Shown: positions 17,901 to 27,860, numbered from the stretch's first letter. The stretch is DNA of 64,000 nucleotides from Alteromonadaceae bacterium 2753L.S.0a.02 (GCA_007827375.1 VISH01000002.1:4303001-4367000), one strand, 5' to 3'. The notes: generated by a model not told the origin, from the letters alone. A program made the numbers and translations.

Positions 17901-20900
17901 TACTCCAGTTCGCCGAAGGCATTCTTTCTCGATATTTTAGTTTGATTTAGCGCATTAGTACTCGTGCTGGTGTATCCGTTATACGCGACTTTACCCTCAG
18001 ACCCGTCTGGAGCTTTTGTAAGAATAACGCGGCCTAACTCATCGTAATAACTTCTTGTCCATAAACTTACTGTTTCTGGAGAGAAGTAGGGCTCGCTCTT
18101 GCGAACAACGCGACCTAAGACATCATACTCCGTATCCACATTTATATAATAACCATTAAACGCGAGCGATGATGTTCTAACCTCTCTCCCCATTAGGTCG
18201 TAATAAGCGATAGCGCGTATAACATCCCCGCTATCGGAGCGCCTTGATACAACCGCCGTTTTAGCATGGGAAGGACAAGAAATTGTACTATTAGGGCAGA
18301 AAAGATATTGTGTATTTACACCCGAGCCTACGTTGTTACCCGCATAGATTTCCCGCCCCCAAGAATCATAATCCACATAATTAATCATCCCGTTCACGTC
18401 GTTGGTTTGTGTAGCGGCACCATATTCGTTTCGGGCAACCACCTCGCTAACCTTGTGCTCAGCACCTCCCTCTGTCGCTGCGCCTACAAATGTGGCGTTG
18501 ATATAACGACCCGTTGGATCAAATTCTGTGCGGGCAACACGTTCTGCACTTTCAATCGAGTCACCGTCTATAGTTCCACTACCATCCCAGCCACTTAGAG
18601 TCTTTTGCTTAATATTCCCAAAGGCATCATACGAATAGGTAGTCACCAAATTTTCGTTGGCAGGCCCATCCGGCGAGACAGATTCTGTTAGCAGCATCCC
18701 GGCATATCCGCTTTCGCTATCGCTGGTGAAGTAAGTAAATTCTGTGACCTCATCAGGCTCAGTCACTGAACCTCTCACTCTGGAAACAGTCGATTTAGTC
18801 AGCCTGCCTAAATCAGCGAAGGAGTATGAGCGATTAAGAGAGCTGTCCGAGCGTGTAATGATAATATTATCCGTACTATCTCCATATTCGTTCTGAGTGA
18901 CGACCGTCTGCGATAACCCTGCACCGCGAGTTTCCACAGAGACATTAACTATATTGCCGTCGTTATCGATATCAGTTCGAGTCACAGTCTCCTGTAACAC
19001 TTTCTGCGTGCTTGCCGCCTCGGAAAATACCGGGCAATCGGTCATGTTTGTAATACATGTTTGAGAAACACCGCTACCCACCTCAACACTAATTGCGCCA
19101 GCGGTATTCACTGAGCTCGAAGTGGCATAACTCACTTCATAGCTAGCTTCCAAGTAGGTTTTAATTGGACTAATCGCCGATGTACCACCAGCCTGCACTA
19201 GGCTCGAAGCATTGGGAGCCAGTGCTTTAATTCCATAGACATTGTGAGATTCACTGATAATGTCGTTAGATGGCGAATAAACAATGGTGGATACAGGGCT
19301 GCCCACGAAAGGGAAATCTTGCCTATAAATTGTAAGAGTTTCTACACCTGTTTGATTATCCACTGTCGAAAGCTGATGGAACCCGAGCGTACCACGCCCG
19401 CCTGCCTGTACCTTCGCTTCATTATAAAAATAGCTTACGCTCGCTTTGCTCGAGGTGTTTACAGAGGCACCACCCGTATTACCCCCAGGACTTGTCACAT
19501 CATCAGCAATATTTGTTGATGGCGACGCGCTCTCCACTTGGGTAACAACATACATTGGACCATTCAGTTCCTGCAGAGGAGCCAAGGGGTTTACAAAAAC
19601 ATTCGATGTGTTGAGCCCCTTGTTCAACGCATAATAAAAATTATCAGCAGAGAATAAAGTATAGTCCGTGCATTTTAAAGGGCCTCGAAATCCTGTAAGC
19701 ACACAATGCTCGCTCGTTCCATTTTCTACGGGATTTATGTCTAAACCTGAGTAATGGTCAGTGTCGTTAAGGCGCTCATAAGTTATCTCTGTTTTCGCAC
19801 CAGACCCCGTATCAAACGAAACAATTTGCGGTTTTTTCTGATAATCACTACGGAACAAATGCGTCTTAAATTCTCCTCCATGAAAACCAACATAATCTGG
19901 CAACCCGTCTCCGTTGATATCGCTGAAAGCGCGAGCATCAAAGCGACTCCCATTCAGGCCATTATTCAGACTCGCGCGATTTTCAAATTTACTCGCATTA
20001 TTATTCCACAAAAAAAGCCTGGGTGAAGATTGTGAGCCGGAACCCGTAAACTCGACAATGTCCTGATAGCCATCCTGATTGTAATCGACAAATTGTACCT
20101 GGCTTTCAAAGCGGTCTTCTAAGCCTCCACTGACCTGGATTCTACTCGTAAAACCAGTGCCGGTACTAAAATAGGCATAAACGCTACTTCCATCTCTAAA
20201 TAACACATCCGACAGGCCATCACGGTTCAAATCTACTGCCCAGGGTTTAAAATTAGCAAAATCTGTTTCTGAATAGCTATTACCAGAATTCTTAGAGGCA
20301 ATAGTGAGCTCGCGATATAAACCTAACTCCGTCTGAATTAGCACATAAAAATATTCTTTGCGCGCAGTTACATCAAAACATATACCGCCACAATTCCCCA
20401 AATCGAATTGGCCATTTGCAACGATAAGATCCATACGGCCATCACCGTTAAAATCTCCGTAACTTTCATTACGTTTGTAGACTCTTCGCCAGGCCGCTTC
20501 GGACAAGTCGTTTGAAACACCAATCCAAGGATTACTTTCCGCAGCGCCGAATGTATAAAACTTGTTTGACTTATACTCTGCTTCAGAAGGATCACTACCG
20601 TAACGCCGTTTCAGAAAATAAACTTTTTCCTCGCCGACCGCGTCACTTAAACCGTCACCATTAACATCTAGAAATTTGATCTCCTGACCATCAACACCAC
20701 TGTCGAAACTGTCATAATCAAGCTTCCATGTCGATCCCTCCGAGTCTCCAGGTACCGCTAGATAAATCTCCCACCCTCCTGCATTGGCCCCTTTTGACCG
20801 GTAAACAGCAACATCGGAACGACCATCTGCGTTGTAATCCAAAATTTCCAGTTTGACTACTTGAGATTGATCCTCGTAAAAGGTTTTTAATGGGTTGCCA

Positions 20901-23455
20901 TCGTCAAAACTTTGTTTAACAAGTTGCCCATTTATTGAGAGTGCATAGTGCATCTCGTGATTTACATTACTACCATCTATTAAGTTGTACTCTTCCTCCA
21001 TCGCCAACCACACGAGGTCTTGAACGCCATCACCATTGATATCAGGAGTTTTGAATTCTCGAATAAAACTTTTGTCTGTACCTGGATCAAACGAACTACT
21101 AGCGTTCGATTCATAATCTCCAGCAACCAAATCCCATTGAAAACGGGTGGCTCGCTTGCATTGAGCCCCCACACATTCCTGAATAGCGCCGATCATTGAG
21201 TGCTTTCTAACCGAACCACCTAGATCTCTGTTGTAAAAAATATGGTAGGTTCTGATGGTTTTATCGCTGTTTACAAAGTTATTTACATCGATTCTAGTAA
21301 GCCGATATTGTTGGCTTATCGCATACCCCCCCAGATAACCTTTGATGAGATCTGGCCGCTTTTCGTAATCGAAATATATAGTCGTATTGGGATTGATGCC
21401 ATCAGGCTGCCCATTATCACCGTAGGCATACTCTATCCGATCGAGCCGGAAGTCTTTTCCTGCGTTATGTTTATAAAAATATTGGATAGGATTACCCGCA
21501 TTGTCCTCGACCCGCGACAAATACCAAGAGATCGTACTTGCTGAACTACTGGAGAGAGTCTGCTTTGAGTTTGTACCGATTGCATCTCCCTCGGCATAAC
21601 CATAAAAACTAATTGAGCCATCTTTCTTTTCCACAGTAAAAAAATCTGGCTCGCCACGCTCGTTAGTACCTCGAATAGTAACAATAGCGTAACTGTCTAT
21701 TTCAGTGCGGTATTCAGCATTGTTTGCCCCATGTACACCACTGACAAGTATTAAGCGCTGGCCATCTAGACAAAATTCGTCATTATCTGTAAAAGTAATA
21801 GCATTGACCTCACGATCAATATCATACGTTTTACGACACCGAGTAACCGCAGAAAAGGCGTTAAGAGACCAGCCATCACCAAGAATCCCCCCACCGCTCT
21901 GACTGGAATATGACAAGCTAACAGAAGGAGTTGAAGCGCCTGAACCTGCTGGAGTAAGAATGGGAATTGAGTAGGTAGCCGCCCCAGTCTCGCTAACGCG
22001 GAAATTACCTCCTAGCGTACCAGTCACATTCCCTGAATAGGTTTGAAAAGAAAACATCTCAGACACACTTGCTGCATCATTATAGCTACTCGACAAGCTG
22101 CCATTACTGCTAGAATACAGCACATCCAATATATACCCATCCGAAGACGACATCTGCAACAAGTCATCCCGACCATCCAGATTATAATCCTCAAATTTCA
22201 GCGTCACCCCACGATTGGATACATCGAACTCATCAATCAGATAGGAAATTGACGAGGGAAAACCCGTTGAGGTTTGCAACAAAGACAATGCCGGTGCACC
22301 GTTTTCAGCACCCCGGATAAAATAATCGGTTTGGTTATTACCATCGAAATCGGCGGTATAGAAATCGTAGTTCAACTTTGCCCTGGTAAAATTTGACAAC
22401 TCTGACTTGTCTAAGTCCAACCACAAGGGACCAAAATAGCCAGTGTTAAAATTATAGAAAACAATACCTCTAGGGCCATCCAGCAATAGCGGGACTGAAA
22501 CATCTCCAGCAATTAAGACGAACACATCTCTTCCATGGAGATATATGTCTCCATCAATCCCATCGTCGTTGAAATCGCCGTAATATATATCGTACTTCGA
22601 TAAGTCAAATTTGCCTGAAGGGGGAAAGGGATCTGGATCGTTTTCATTCCAGGGAATTACTTCAACAGTTGCAAAATCGTACGTATCTTTTTGTCCAGAG
22701 CCGTTTTGAGGATTACCATTAATATCAGTGGCCTGCCCTTTCACAACTAAACTATATGTATAGATCCCAGGTAGTTTCCCAGTAATATCTACATCATCTG
22801 CATCATCGGGTACAAACCCATTACTGTATGTATATTCAGTTTGACTTCCAAATTCGTTCTCATATCTTTCTGTTAACAAAACAGATGTATAGTCTGTGAC
22901 ATTACTCCAAGCAGAATCCGGAATTTGAATTGTGAAACGGCCATCGTAGCTAACTTGGCTCGAGCTTGCCACGGGAGTGGGAGCTGGAGTTGGGGTCGGG
23001 GTTGGTTCAGCAGTAGGAGTGGGAGTAGGTGCCTGCGAAGCTGGCAATACTTGCACCACTAAATCACTCGTATTCCTGACATCACCACCGCCAGTAGTAT
23101 TCGCATAGGGCCCCTGCACAGTAACAAAATAGGTATAAGTGCCGACAGGCTTACCTGTAAGAGAAATATTATTTTGAGAATAGTCGAGGCTTGTTGTGGT
23201 GTTAACAGAAACTCCGGACGTCGGAGTGTAGGTTTCAGTGAGAGTGGCAGTGGTGGACAAGCTATTTTCCAACCCCGACCACAGCGTATCGGGAAAACTC
23301 AATAAATAGGTCCCATCGTAGCTGGGGTTCTCAGTTACTGTAATTGGGTCGCTTATTTCCCAAGCGTTACTCAAACTGCTTACACACAACAACATCACTG
23401 CTATCAAACACTGACTGAGATTTCGATAATTCTGATTTAAGCAATCTACAATCAC
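14966..23455 (-). CDS. Secreted Rhs/SpvB-type polymorphic toxin
   Basis: The 2829-residue protein starts with a signal peptide (to about residue 31). Two beta-rich modules flank a Pro/Thr linker (about 147-166). FG-GAP/VCBS repeats follow (DFNGDGRMDLIV, DINGDGLPDYVGF), with an SpvB-like domain near 480-640 (GGGILGDGWSLNAFS), TcdB-like regions and YD/Rhs repeats to about 2330. The Rhs core reads DHLGSANIMF near 2350 and GRIYDPRWGRFLQADP, ending at NNPLNATDPEGYFW near 2465. The last 364 residues are a hydrophobic pre-toxin segment and a unique tip of unknown activity. The plan is that of Rhs shells that enclose and release a C-terminal toxin. The N-terminal leader suggests Sec export rather than type VI loading. 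Confidence 0.9.
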   Translation of the reverse strand: MIVDCLNQNYRNLSQCLIAVMLLCVSSLSNAWEISDPITVTENPSYDGTYLLSFPDTLWSGLENSLSTTATLTETYTPTSGVSVNTTTSLDYSQNNISLTGKPVGTYTYFVTVQGPYANTTGGGDVRNTSDLVVQVLPASQAPTPTPTAEPTPTPTPAPTPVASSSQVSYDGRFTIQIPDSAWSNVTDYTSVLLTERYENEFGSQTEYTYSNGFVPDDADDVDITGKLPGIYTYSLVVKGQATDINGNPQNGSGQKDTYDFATVEVIPWNENDPDPFPPSGKFDLSKYDIYYGDFNDDGIDGDIYLHGRDVFVLIAGDVSVPLLLDGPRGIVFYNFNTGYFGPLWLDLDKSELSNFTRAKLNYDFYTADFDGNNQTDYFIRGAENGAPALSLLQTSTGFPSSISYLIDEFDVSNRGVTLKFEDYNLDGRDDLLQMSSSDGYILDVLYSSSNGSLSSSYNDAASVSEMFSFQTYSGNVTGTLGGNFRVSETGAATYSIPILTPAGSGASTPSVSLSYSSQSGGGILGDGWSLNAFSAVTRCRKTYDIDREVNAITFTDNDEFCLDGQRLILVSGVHGANNAEYRTEIDSYAIVTIRGTNERGEPDFFTVEKKDGSISFYGYAEGDAIGTNSKQTLSSSSASTISWYLSRVEDNAGNPIQYFYKHNAGKDFRLDRIEYAYGDNGQPDGINPNTTIYFDYEKRPDLIKGYLGGYAISQQYRLTRIDVNNFVNSDKTIRTYHIFYNRDLGGSVRKHSMIGAIQECVGAQCKRATRFQWDLVAGDYESNASSSFDPGTDKSFIREFKTPDINGDGVQDLVWLAMEEEYNLIDGSNVNHEMHYALSINGQLVKQSFDDGNPLKTFYEDQSQVVKLEILDYNADGRSDVAVYRSKGANAGGWEIYLAVPGDSEGSTWKLDYDSFDSGVDGQEIKFLDVNGDGLSDAVGEEKVYFLKRRYGSDPSEAEYKSNKFYTFGAAESNPWIGVSNDLSEAAWRRVYKRNESYGDFNGDGRMDLIVANGQFDLGNCGGICFDVTARKEYFYVLIQTELGLYRELTIASKNSGNSYSETDFANFKPWAVDLNRDGLSDVLFRDGSSVYAYFSTGTGFTSRIQVSGGLEDRFESQVQFVDYNQDGYQDIVEFTGSGSQSSPRLFLWNNNASKFENRASLNNGLNGSRFDARAFSDINGDGLPDYVGFHGGEFKTHLFRSDYQKKPQIVSFDTGSGAKTEITYERLNDTDHYSGLDINPVENGTSEHCVLTGFRGPLKCTDYTLFSADNFYYALNKGLNTSNVFVNPLAPLQELNGPMYVVTQVESASPSTNIADDVTSPGGNTGGASVNTSSKASVSYFYNEAKVQAGGRGTLGFHQLSTVDNQTGVETLTIYRQDFPFVGSPVSTIVYSPSNDIISESHNVYGIKALAPNASSLVQAGGTSAISPIKTYLEASYEVSYATSSSVNTAGAISVEVGSGVSQTCITNMTDCPVFSEAASTQKVLQETVTRTDIDNDGNIVNVSVETRGAGLSQTVVTQNEYGDSTDNIIITRSDSSLNRSYSFADLGRLTKSTVSRVRGSVTEPDEVTEFTYFTSDSESGYAGMLLTESVSPDGPANENLVTTYSYDAFGNIKQKTLSGWDGSGTIDGDSIESAERVARTEFDPTGRYINATFVGAATEGGAEHKVSEVVARNEYGAATQTNDVNGMINYVDYDSWGREIYAGNNVGSGVNTQYLFCPNSTISCPSHAKTAVVSRRSDSGDVIRAIAYYDLMGREVRTSSLAFNGYYINVDTEYDVLGRVVRKSEPYFSPETVSLWTRSYYDELGRVILTKAPDGSEGKVAYNGYTSTSTNALNQTKISRKNAFGELEYVEAEDGGTIDYSYTTKGELRTTTANQQTATHYSYGEVSGLCQQPTSNYQTVLCYDSLGRKTAMWDPDKGYWSYEYNAFGELIRQTDANGQAIHISYDLRGRKKSRTDYTATDTVEGHTSWYYDSEDDLQQHVGNAIMQTTAITYTSDGGSYIKRFGYDYFGQPLSTTVVLPDNNIYETYLEYDYEKGRIHKQHDVLSGVLKRDGEAVEVGIENHYTDNGFLEKITNLEDGAEVYEPIGYSARGQLRKASIGGMITIGSDYYDETGLLKEKLAIAGMSTQSLYYEWDLVGNLKHRETMSNALGLSSANKMVEDFCYDSMNRLVKTYKNTTNAVCPNNSAEYDIAINQFGNIVRKNGTLYNYGEVNAGHKAGPHAVTSFGYSTGGNTIFSYDNNGNLLNDGSRTFSYSTFNKPVEIRNSSHTVQFEYGADRKRFHRVDISDAGTEHTWYLGNLEKIVKGGTIKWRRRLEGGAHYTYTTDSNNNETSPIQKRYLVSDHLGSANIMFTANGSVATSDSGTPQLFGFNEWGLRRDAKDFSALTNSELINFDNSVTKRGFTGHEMVDTLFVVHMNGRIYDPRWGRFLQADPFVQAPTDTQSLNRYSYVRNNPLNATDPEGYFWFELAWGAVVGYISQKAATATNTPIIGVVGSVIGCVSSFGTNTPSCAAGLGFGSTYGATGDLSKSVQNGAISGASAWAFSKVGGMAESASSRNQINVPNQPNLIHPGAVSFAGNYLLPHQVALQIAAHAVIGGIAAELQGGKFGHGFISAGVTKSAMGSMFTVGYGGVVGRTTIAAVIGGTVSDITGGKFANGAATAALAHIFNAEGFGQVREGFEYEIMGAYPEDVAYLKYEVYLKEGKNIFISGVSTGVTTDGKVKIEYLPPKIRQQLKARGIALQVDASMNGKVEVALGGGVEQIGGFVFASSHGDIGVKINLIAPPNTSQTLKAGANGFKLIESMKVFYDNTFKAMYNCAITSACSM

Positions 23456-23595
23456 ACTACATTCCCCAAAAATAATTTAGCGTTAAAATATATCAACAAT
23501 TTCAACTAGTACTTAGCAAGAGCAACATTAAATGTTGCAATTTTACTCTCTACAACTACCAATGGTGCACGCAACCTAATCAATCAAGAAACAAC

Positions 23596-24306
23596 TCACT
23601 CATTACTCGATTGAACCTCCGCTCTATGCAAGCCCGCCAAACACCCCGCAGCCTCTTCTAATGCCCCACGCACCACAACACCATCTGTTTTTGCTAGCGC
23701 TAATTCCCTTGCCTGCAAATCACAAACCTTGCTGCTAATTAAAGCCTCTTCATTCTCATTAACACGCAACTTGATATTTGCCACCACCGGGTCTTCTACA
23801 CCTTCTGCACCCGGTTTAGTCACAAAACCATACTCAAGCAAATGCACTTCGAGTTTTTCGTTAGTGCCCACAAAAGCATTTTCAAACGCGGCTTTTACAA
23901 TTAATGGTACATCGACGTTGGCACGGCTTGCGGCTTTGCCGATATCTTTGGCAATGCCTTCGTCTATGGCTACGCCAATGGCTATACCCATCGGCCCCAT
24001 GCTGGCGGCCATCATCATGCCGGCACCGGCGCCTTTGCCGCTAAAGTGCATGCGATGTTCGGCGGGTGCGCTTACGCTTATTGTGGGAAAACGCGTGGAT
24101 TTGTGGAGACTGCAAGCATTTATGCCAAGGCAGCAGAGAAATAAAAGAAACGGTGCAGTTATCCGTTTGTTGCTGAAATTCCTTTGCAGGCAGGTGCCAT
24201 TGAATACGGTGGGGCTATATGAAATATTATTCAGAAAAGAAAGAACACGAACACCGGCAATACGGTGAATTTGCGATAAACGCAATGACAACTCCCCCAT
24301 TAACAA
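23596..24306 (-). CDS. Putative lipoprotein of unknown function
   Basis: The frame encodes up to 236 residues. A hydrophobic stretch FLLFLCCLGINAC resembles a lipoprotein signal with Cys at the end of the lipobox, followed by SLHKS. The rest is soluble with a glycine/methionine-rich stretch (GKGAGAGMMMAASMGPMGIAIGVAIDEG) that may form a membrane-embedded hairpin. The family is not recognised. The only ATG starts (24306, 24300) lie about 65 codons before the lipobox, which is too far for a normal lipoprotein leader, so a nonstandard internal start is possible. It is separated from the Rhs gene by 140 bp. Confidence 0.55.
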   Translation of the reverse strand: MLMGELSLRLSQIHRIAGVRVLSFLNNISYSPTVFNGTCLQRNFSNKRITAPFLLFLCCLGINACSLHKSTRFPTISVSAPAEHRMHFSGKGAGAGMMMAASMGPMGIAIGVAIDEGIAKDIGKAASRANVDVPLIVKAAFENAFVGTNEKLEVHLLEYGFVTKPGAEGVEDPVVANIKLRVNENEEALISSKVCDLQARELALAKTDGVVVRGALEEAAGCLAGLHRAEVQSSNE

Positions 24307-24731
24307 AACCTCATCCCTGGTTATAAAACAATCGATATGCGGTAAAAAATTTATTTTTAATTCTTCTGGGCCATTAGAGCACAGCCCAATAAACGGAAAC
24401 TACTGGAAATTGTTACTTTTTTGTTCAGCTTATTTTAGTAATAAAGTATTGAAAATATTGCACTAGCCTACATTGCGCATCAATACCCAATAATTTACTG
24501 AAAGCAACCAACCAAAATGCTGGCAATATAAGGCGAGCATAACTTCAACGCCCAAGTTTAGCGCCGATTTTTAATGAGTCACCTTGCGGGCTTTGTGAGC
24601 CTATATTCAACACCATTCCCTTTTCTCACGAATTGACTGAGCGCAAAATCACCACAGTTGTAACAAGTCAACACCTTACCCCTTATGTACCTCCACTACG
24701 ATGACTGATTTTATACGATAAGCATTGACAA
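24307..24731. other. AT-rich intergenic region, nothing recognised
   Basis: About 425 bp between the lipoprotein gene and the rsmI stop. No open frame of note, no clear hairpin and no RNA signature was found; RNase P RNA, which lies near this gene cluster in some relatives, was looked for and not seen. Confidence 0.5.
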
Positions 24732-25586
24732 TTATTGTTCCGCTTTAAATTGTAATGCCCAGGCGTACAGCATTTTCTTTTTCTCGCCTGTAATTTTTGC
24801 TGCAAGGTTTGCGGCTTGCTTTACCGGTAATTCCTGCAACAACACTGTCATAATTTTTTCCGCTTGTTGCGAAATCGCCTGCTCGTTATTTTCGGCTTGT
24901 TGGTAACCTTGCACCAACACCACCATTTCTCCTTTGAGTTGATTGGCGTCGTTTGCCATGATGTTTTGCAGGCCAGAGAAGGTGCTGCTTATGAAGGTTT
25001 CAAAAGTCTTGCTAATTTCCCGCGCCAACACCACTTCCCGGTCTGCACCGAATGTCGAGGCCATTGCCTGTAGCGAATCTACAATGCGATGAGGTGATTC
25101 GTAAAAAATAAGGGTGCGCGGGTCTTTTGCCAGCGCTTCCAACTTTGTAAGACGCGCGGCGTTTTTTGCGGGGAGAAACCCTTCGAACGAAAAGCGGTCT
25201 GAAGGAAGGCCGGATGCACTCAATGCTGCGATAAGCGCACAAGCACCGGGAATGGGTTCTACGCGAATGCCCGCCTCTCGCGCAGATCTTACCAGACGGT
25301 AACCGGGATCGGAAATGAGCGGGGTGCCGGCATCGGAAATGAGCGCCACGCTCTGGCCCTGTTGCAGGCGATCCAGCAGGCGCTGGGTTTGCTGCTCGTT
25401 GCTGTGGTCGTGATAGGGCACTAAGGGCGTCTCGATATTGAACATTTGGCAAAGACGGGCGCTGTGTCGTGTGTCTTCGGCCGCTATAATGTCGGCCTCT
25501 TGTAACACCGTTATGGCGCGCTTGCTTATATCATCGAGGTTTCCGATGGGCGTTGCGACTATATAGAGCGCATTGGCTGTGTTCAT
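24732..25586 (-). CDS. rsmI: 16S rRNA (cytidine(1402)-2'-O)-methyltransferase RsmI
   Basis: RsmI methylates the ribose of C1402 in the decoding centre of 16S rRNA using S-adenosylmethionine. The 284-residue protein begins with the family block LYIVATPIGNLDDIS and contains AEDTRHSARLC, LISDAGTPLISDPGYRLV and IPGACALIAALSASGLP, the tetrapyrrole-methylase fold signatures, followed by FYESPHRI. Length is normal. It diverges from lpoA with 41 bp between the starts, the conserved arrangement in gammaproteobacteria, so both promoters must lie within or overlap the opposing coding starts. Confidence 0.96.
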   Translation of the reverse strand: MNTANALYIVATPIGNLDDISKRAITVLQEADIIAAEDTRHSARLCQMFNIETPLVPYHDHSNEQQTQRLLDRLQQGQSVALISDAGTPLISDPGYRLVRSAREAGIRVEPIPGACALIAALSASGLPSDRFSFEGFLPAKNAARLTKLEALAKDPRTLIFYESPHRIVDSLQAMASTFGADREVVLAREISKTFETFISSTFSGLQNIMANDANQLKGEMVVLVQGYQQAENNEQAISQQAEKIMTVLLQELPVKQAANLAAKITGEKKKMLYAWALQFKAEQ

Positions 25587-25627
25587 TTGTTATATTTCGC
25601 GGTTTGTTAACTTTGGGAGAGCTCGCG

Positions 25628-27493
25628 TTGCATCCAACTACTCTTTTTCGCACTCTGGTATTCACCGGAGCACTGGCCGTTTTACACGGTTGTGGCTCTG
25701 TGGCACAGAAAGATGAGCTACCTGATCAACAAGCGATCACCACCGAGCAGCTCAATGCATTACTGAGTGATGCCGAGCAGGCCAGTGGCGATGAGCGCGT
25801 GGCACTGTTGCTCGACGCCGCCAGTGGTATGTACCAACTGGGTGAGCTGGACTGGGCCCGCAACACCCTGAGCGAAATCTATCCGAGCTCGCTGAGCGAC
25901 GCGCATTATTTCACATACACGCAACTTTCCGCACAGGTGGCGCTGGCTTCGGGCAAACAATTCATTGCGCGGCGTTATTTGTGGGAAGATCGCTTCGAGC
26001 AAATTTTGCCCTACCAAGCCCAGGAGCAACAAATTGAGGCACGGGAAATACGCGCGAAGCTGCTTTACGATCTCGCCGAATACCGCTTTTGTATCGGTGA
26101 ACGCATTCTCTTAGACGCCTTGTTGGAACGCGACCCCGAGGCGACCGAACAGCGCGAGAATAATCAGGATCAAATCTGGCTGGCCCTGATGGAGTTGCCA
26201 CTCAAAGATTTGCAATTGGAAGCCCGCATGCAGAGTAACAGCACCGCCAAGGGCTGGTTTACTCTGGCGGCACTCAGCAAGAATAATCAAACCAATATGC
26301 GTATGCAGCTGGAAAGTGTCGAGAACTGGGCCCTGAATTGGCCGGAGCACCCCGCGAGCCTGCGCTTGCCTGCGGATTTACAGCTGCTGAAACAATTGGT
26401 GGAAGAAAAACCGCAGCAGCTGGCCGTGCTATTGCCACTTTCCGGAAAATTGGCGACGGCTTCCCGCGCACTACGAGACGGCTTAATGGCCGCCTACTAT
26501 CAGCTTGGCAACCAGGGTGATGTACTGCCAGACCTGCATTTTTACGATACCGAAGGCCGCGATATAAACCTGCTTTACGATGAGGTCATCGCCAGTGGTG
26601 CACAGCTGGTTATCGGCCCTCTCAATAAAGAGGATATCGACGAACTCGCCTTGCGCCCGACCCTGCCTGTACCGACTCTGGCTCTGAATTATGCCGAGAA
26701 CCCGGTGGGCGTGACCGAACAGCTCTATCAGTTTGGCCTCGCCGTTGAAGATGAAGCCAAACAGGTTGCTGAGCGCGCCTGGCGGGATGGTCACCGCCGC
26801 GCACTCATCCTGGCGCCCACCGGTTCGTGGGGCGACCGCAGCGTTACTACCTTTGCTGAGGCCTGGCAAGGGCTGGGTGGCACGCTCGCCGGTGACTACC
26901 GCTTTCAAACCCAGAAGGATTATTCCAATTTAATTCGCGAGGCCATGGATATCGCCAACAGCCAGCAGCGTGCGCACCGCATGCGCCAAATCTTAGGGCA
27001 AGGCCTGGAATTCGAACCGCGGCCACGCAGCGATATCGATCTTATTTTTTTGGTTGCCCGCCCCGCGCAAGCACGGCAAATAAAACCCACGCTGGCTTAT
27101 CACTACGCGGGCGATATTCCAGTGTACGCAACCAGTCATATTTATAACGGCGAAATCGACAGCAACGCCGACCGCGACATGAATGGTATTCGCTTCACTA
27201 CGTTGCCCTGGTTTTTTTCCGGTGCCACTGAAGAAAAACAATTGATCGATGACAGCGGTGCAAATGCAGCAGCCTTCCAGCGCTTATATGCCCTGGGCGT
27301 TGATGCCTTTCACCTGTACCCGCGTTTACGGCAACTGGACCAGGTTCGCCAGGCGCATTATTACGGTAATACCGGCACCCTGAGCCTCGACAAGCAACAC
27401 CGCATTGTGCGGGAACAAACCTGGGCCCAGTTTATTCGGGGTCGCGCTTACGCCATGCCTACGGTAGCCTATGAAGATTCCGGGGATAACTAA
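25628..27493 (+). CDS. lpoA: Outer-membrane lipoprotein LpoA, activator of PBP1A
   Basis: LpoA sits in the outer membrane and reaches through the periplasm to stimulate the peptidoglycan synthase PBP1A. The 621-residue product has a lipoprotein leader with lipobox VLHGC (Cys near residue 22), a helical TPR-like N-terminal half (about 40-270) and a periplasmic-binding-protein-like C-terminal half (about 280-615; LAVLLPLSGKLATASRALRDGL). The chosen start is TTG 25628 with GGGAG just upstream. The frame stays open to 25553, but that would put 25 extra residues before the signal. It overlaps yraN by 23 bp, so the two are co-transcribed. Confidence 0.92.
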   Translation: MHPTTLFRTLVFTGALAVLHGCGSVAQKDELPDQQAITTEQLNALLSDAEQASGDERVALLLDAASGMYQLGELDWARNTLSEIYPSSLSDAHYFTYTQLSAQVALASGKQFIARRYLWEDRFEQILPYQAQEQQIEAREIRAKLLYDLAEYRFCIGERILLDALLERDPEATEQRENNQDQIWLALMELPLKDLQLEARMQSNSTAKGWFTLAALSKNNQTNMRMQLESVENWALNWPEHPASLRLPADLQLLKQLVEEKPQQLAVLLPLSGKLATASRALRDGLMAAYYQLGNQGDVLPDLHFYDTEGRDINLLYDEVIASGAQLVIGPLNKEDIDELALRPTLPVPTLALNYAENPVGVTEQLYQFGLAVEDEAKQVAERAWRDGHRRALILAPTGSWGDRSVTTFAEAWQGLGGTLAGDYRFQTQKDYSNLIREAMDIANSQQRAHRMRQILGQGLEFEPRPRSDIDLIFLVARPAQARQIKPTLAYHYAGDIPVYATSHIYNGEIDSNADRDMNGIRFTTLPWFFSGATEEKQLIDDSGANAAAFQRLYALGVDAFHLYPRLRQLDQVRQAHYYGNTGTLSLDKQHRIVREQTWAQFIRGRAYAMPTVAYEDSGDN

Positions 27494-27860
27494 GGCATCG
27501 CAAAAGCCGTCGCGTACCAGTAAGCAACGCACAGGCAACAAAGCGGAAGACGAGGCCCTGGCGCTGTTAAAAAAAGCGGGGCTTAAATTAATCGAGCGTA
27601 ATTACCGCTGTCGTACCGGCGAAATCGATTTAATAATGCAGGAGGCACAAACGCTGGTTTTTGTGGAGGTGCGATATCGGGCCAACAGCCTGTATGGCGG
27701 CCCACTTGAAACCGTTACCGCCAGCAAGCAAAATAAAATTCGCAGCGCCGCGCAGCATTACATGGTCGAAAAAAATCTCTCTGCCAATTACAGCCTGCGC
27801 TTCGATGTTGTCGGTATGAGTAATAGCGAAACAAATTGGATTAAGGGCGCTTTTTATTGA
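27471..27860 (+). CDS. yraN: YraN/UPF0102 endonuclease-fold protein
   Basis: The 129-residue protein belongs to the UPF0102 family. It has a restriction-endonuclease-like fold with conserved GNKAEDEALALLKKAGLK, RNYRCRTGEIDLIM and LVFVEVRYRA. The E-D-ExR residues match the PD-(D/E)xK-type core of the family. The cellular role is not settled. It begins inside the end of lpoA (23-bp overlap) and lies 17 bp before the SIS-domain gene, the usual order in this group. Confidence 0.93.
   Translation: MKIPGITKASQKPSRTSKQRTGNKAEDEALALLKKAGLKLIERNYRCRTGEIDLIMQEAQTLVFVEVRYRANSLYGGPLETVTASKQNKIRSAAQHYMVEKNLSANYSLRFDVVGMSNSETNWIKGAFY

Noticed and set aside
24307..24731. Possible RNase P RNA, expected near this cluster in some relatives
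   Set aside because: None of the conserved core sequences of RNase P RNA were found.
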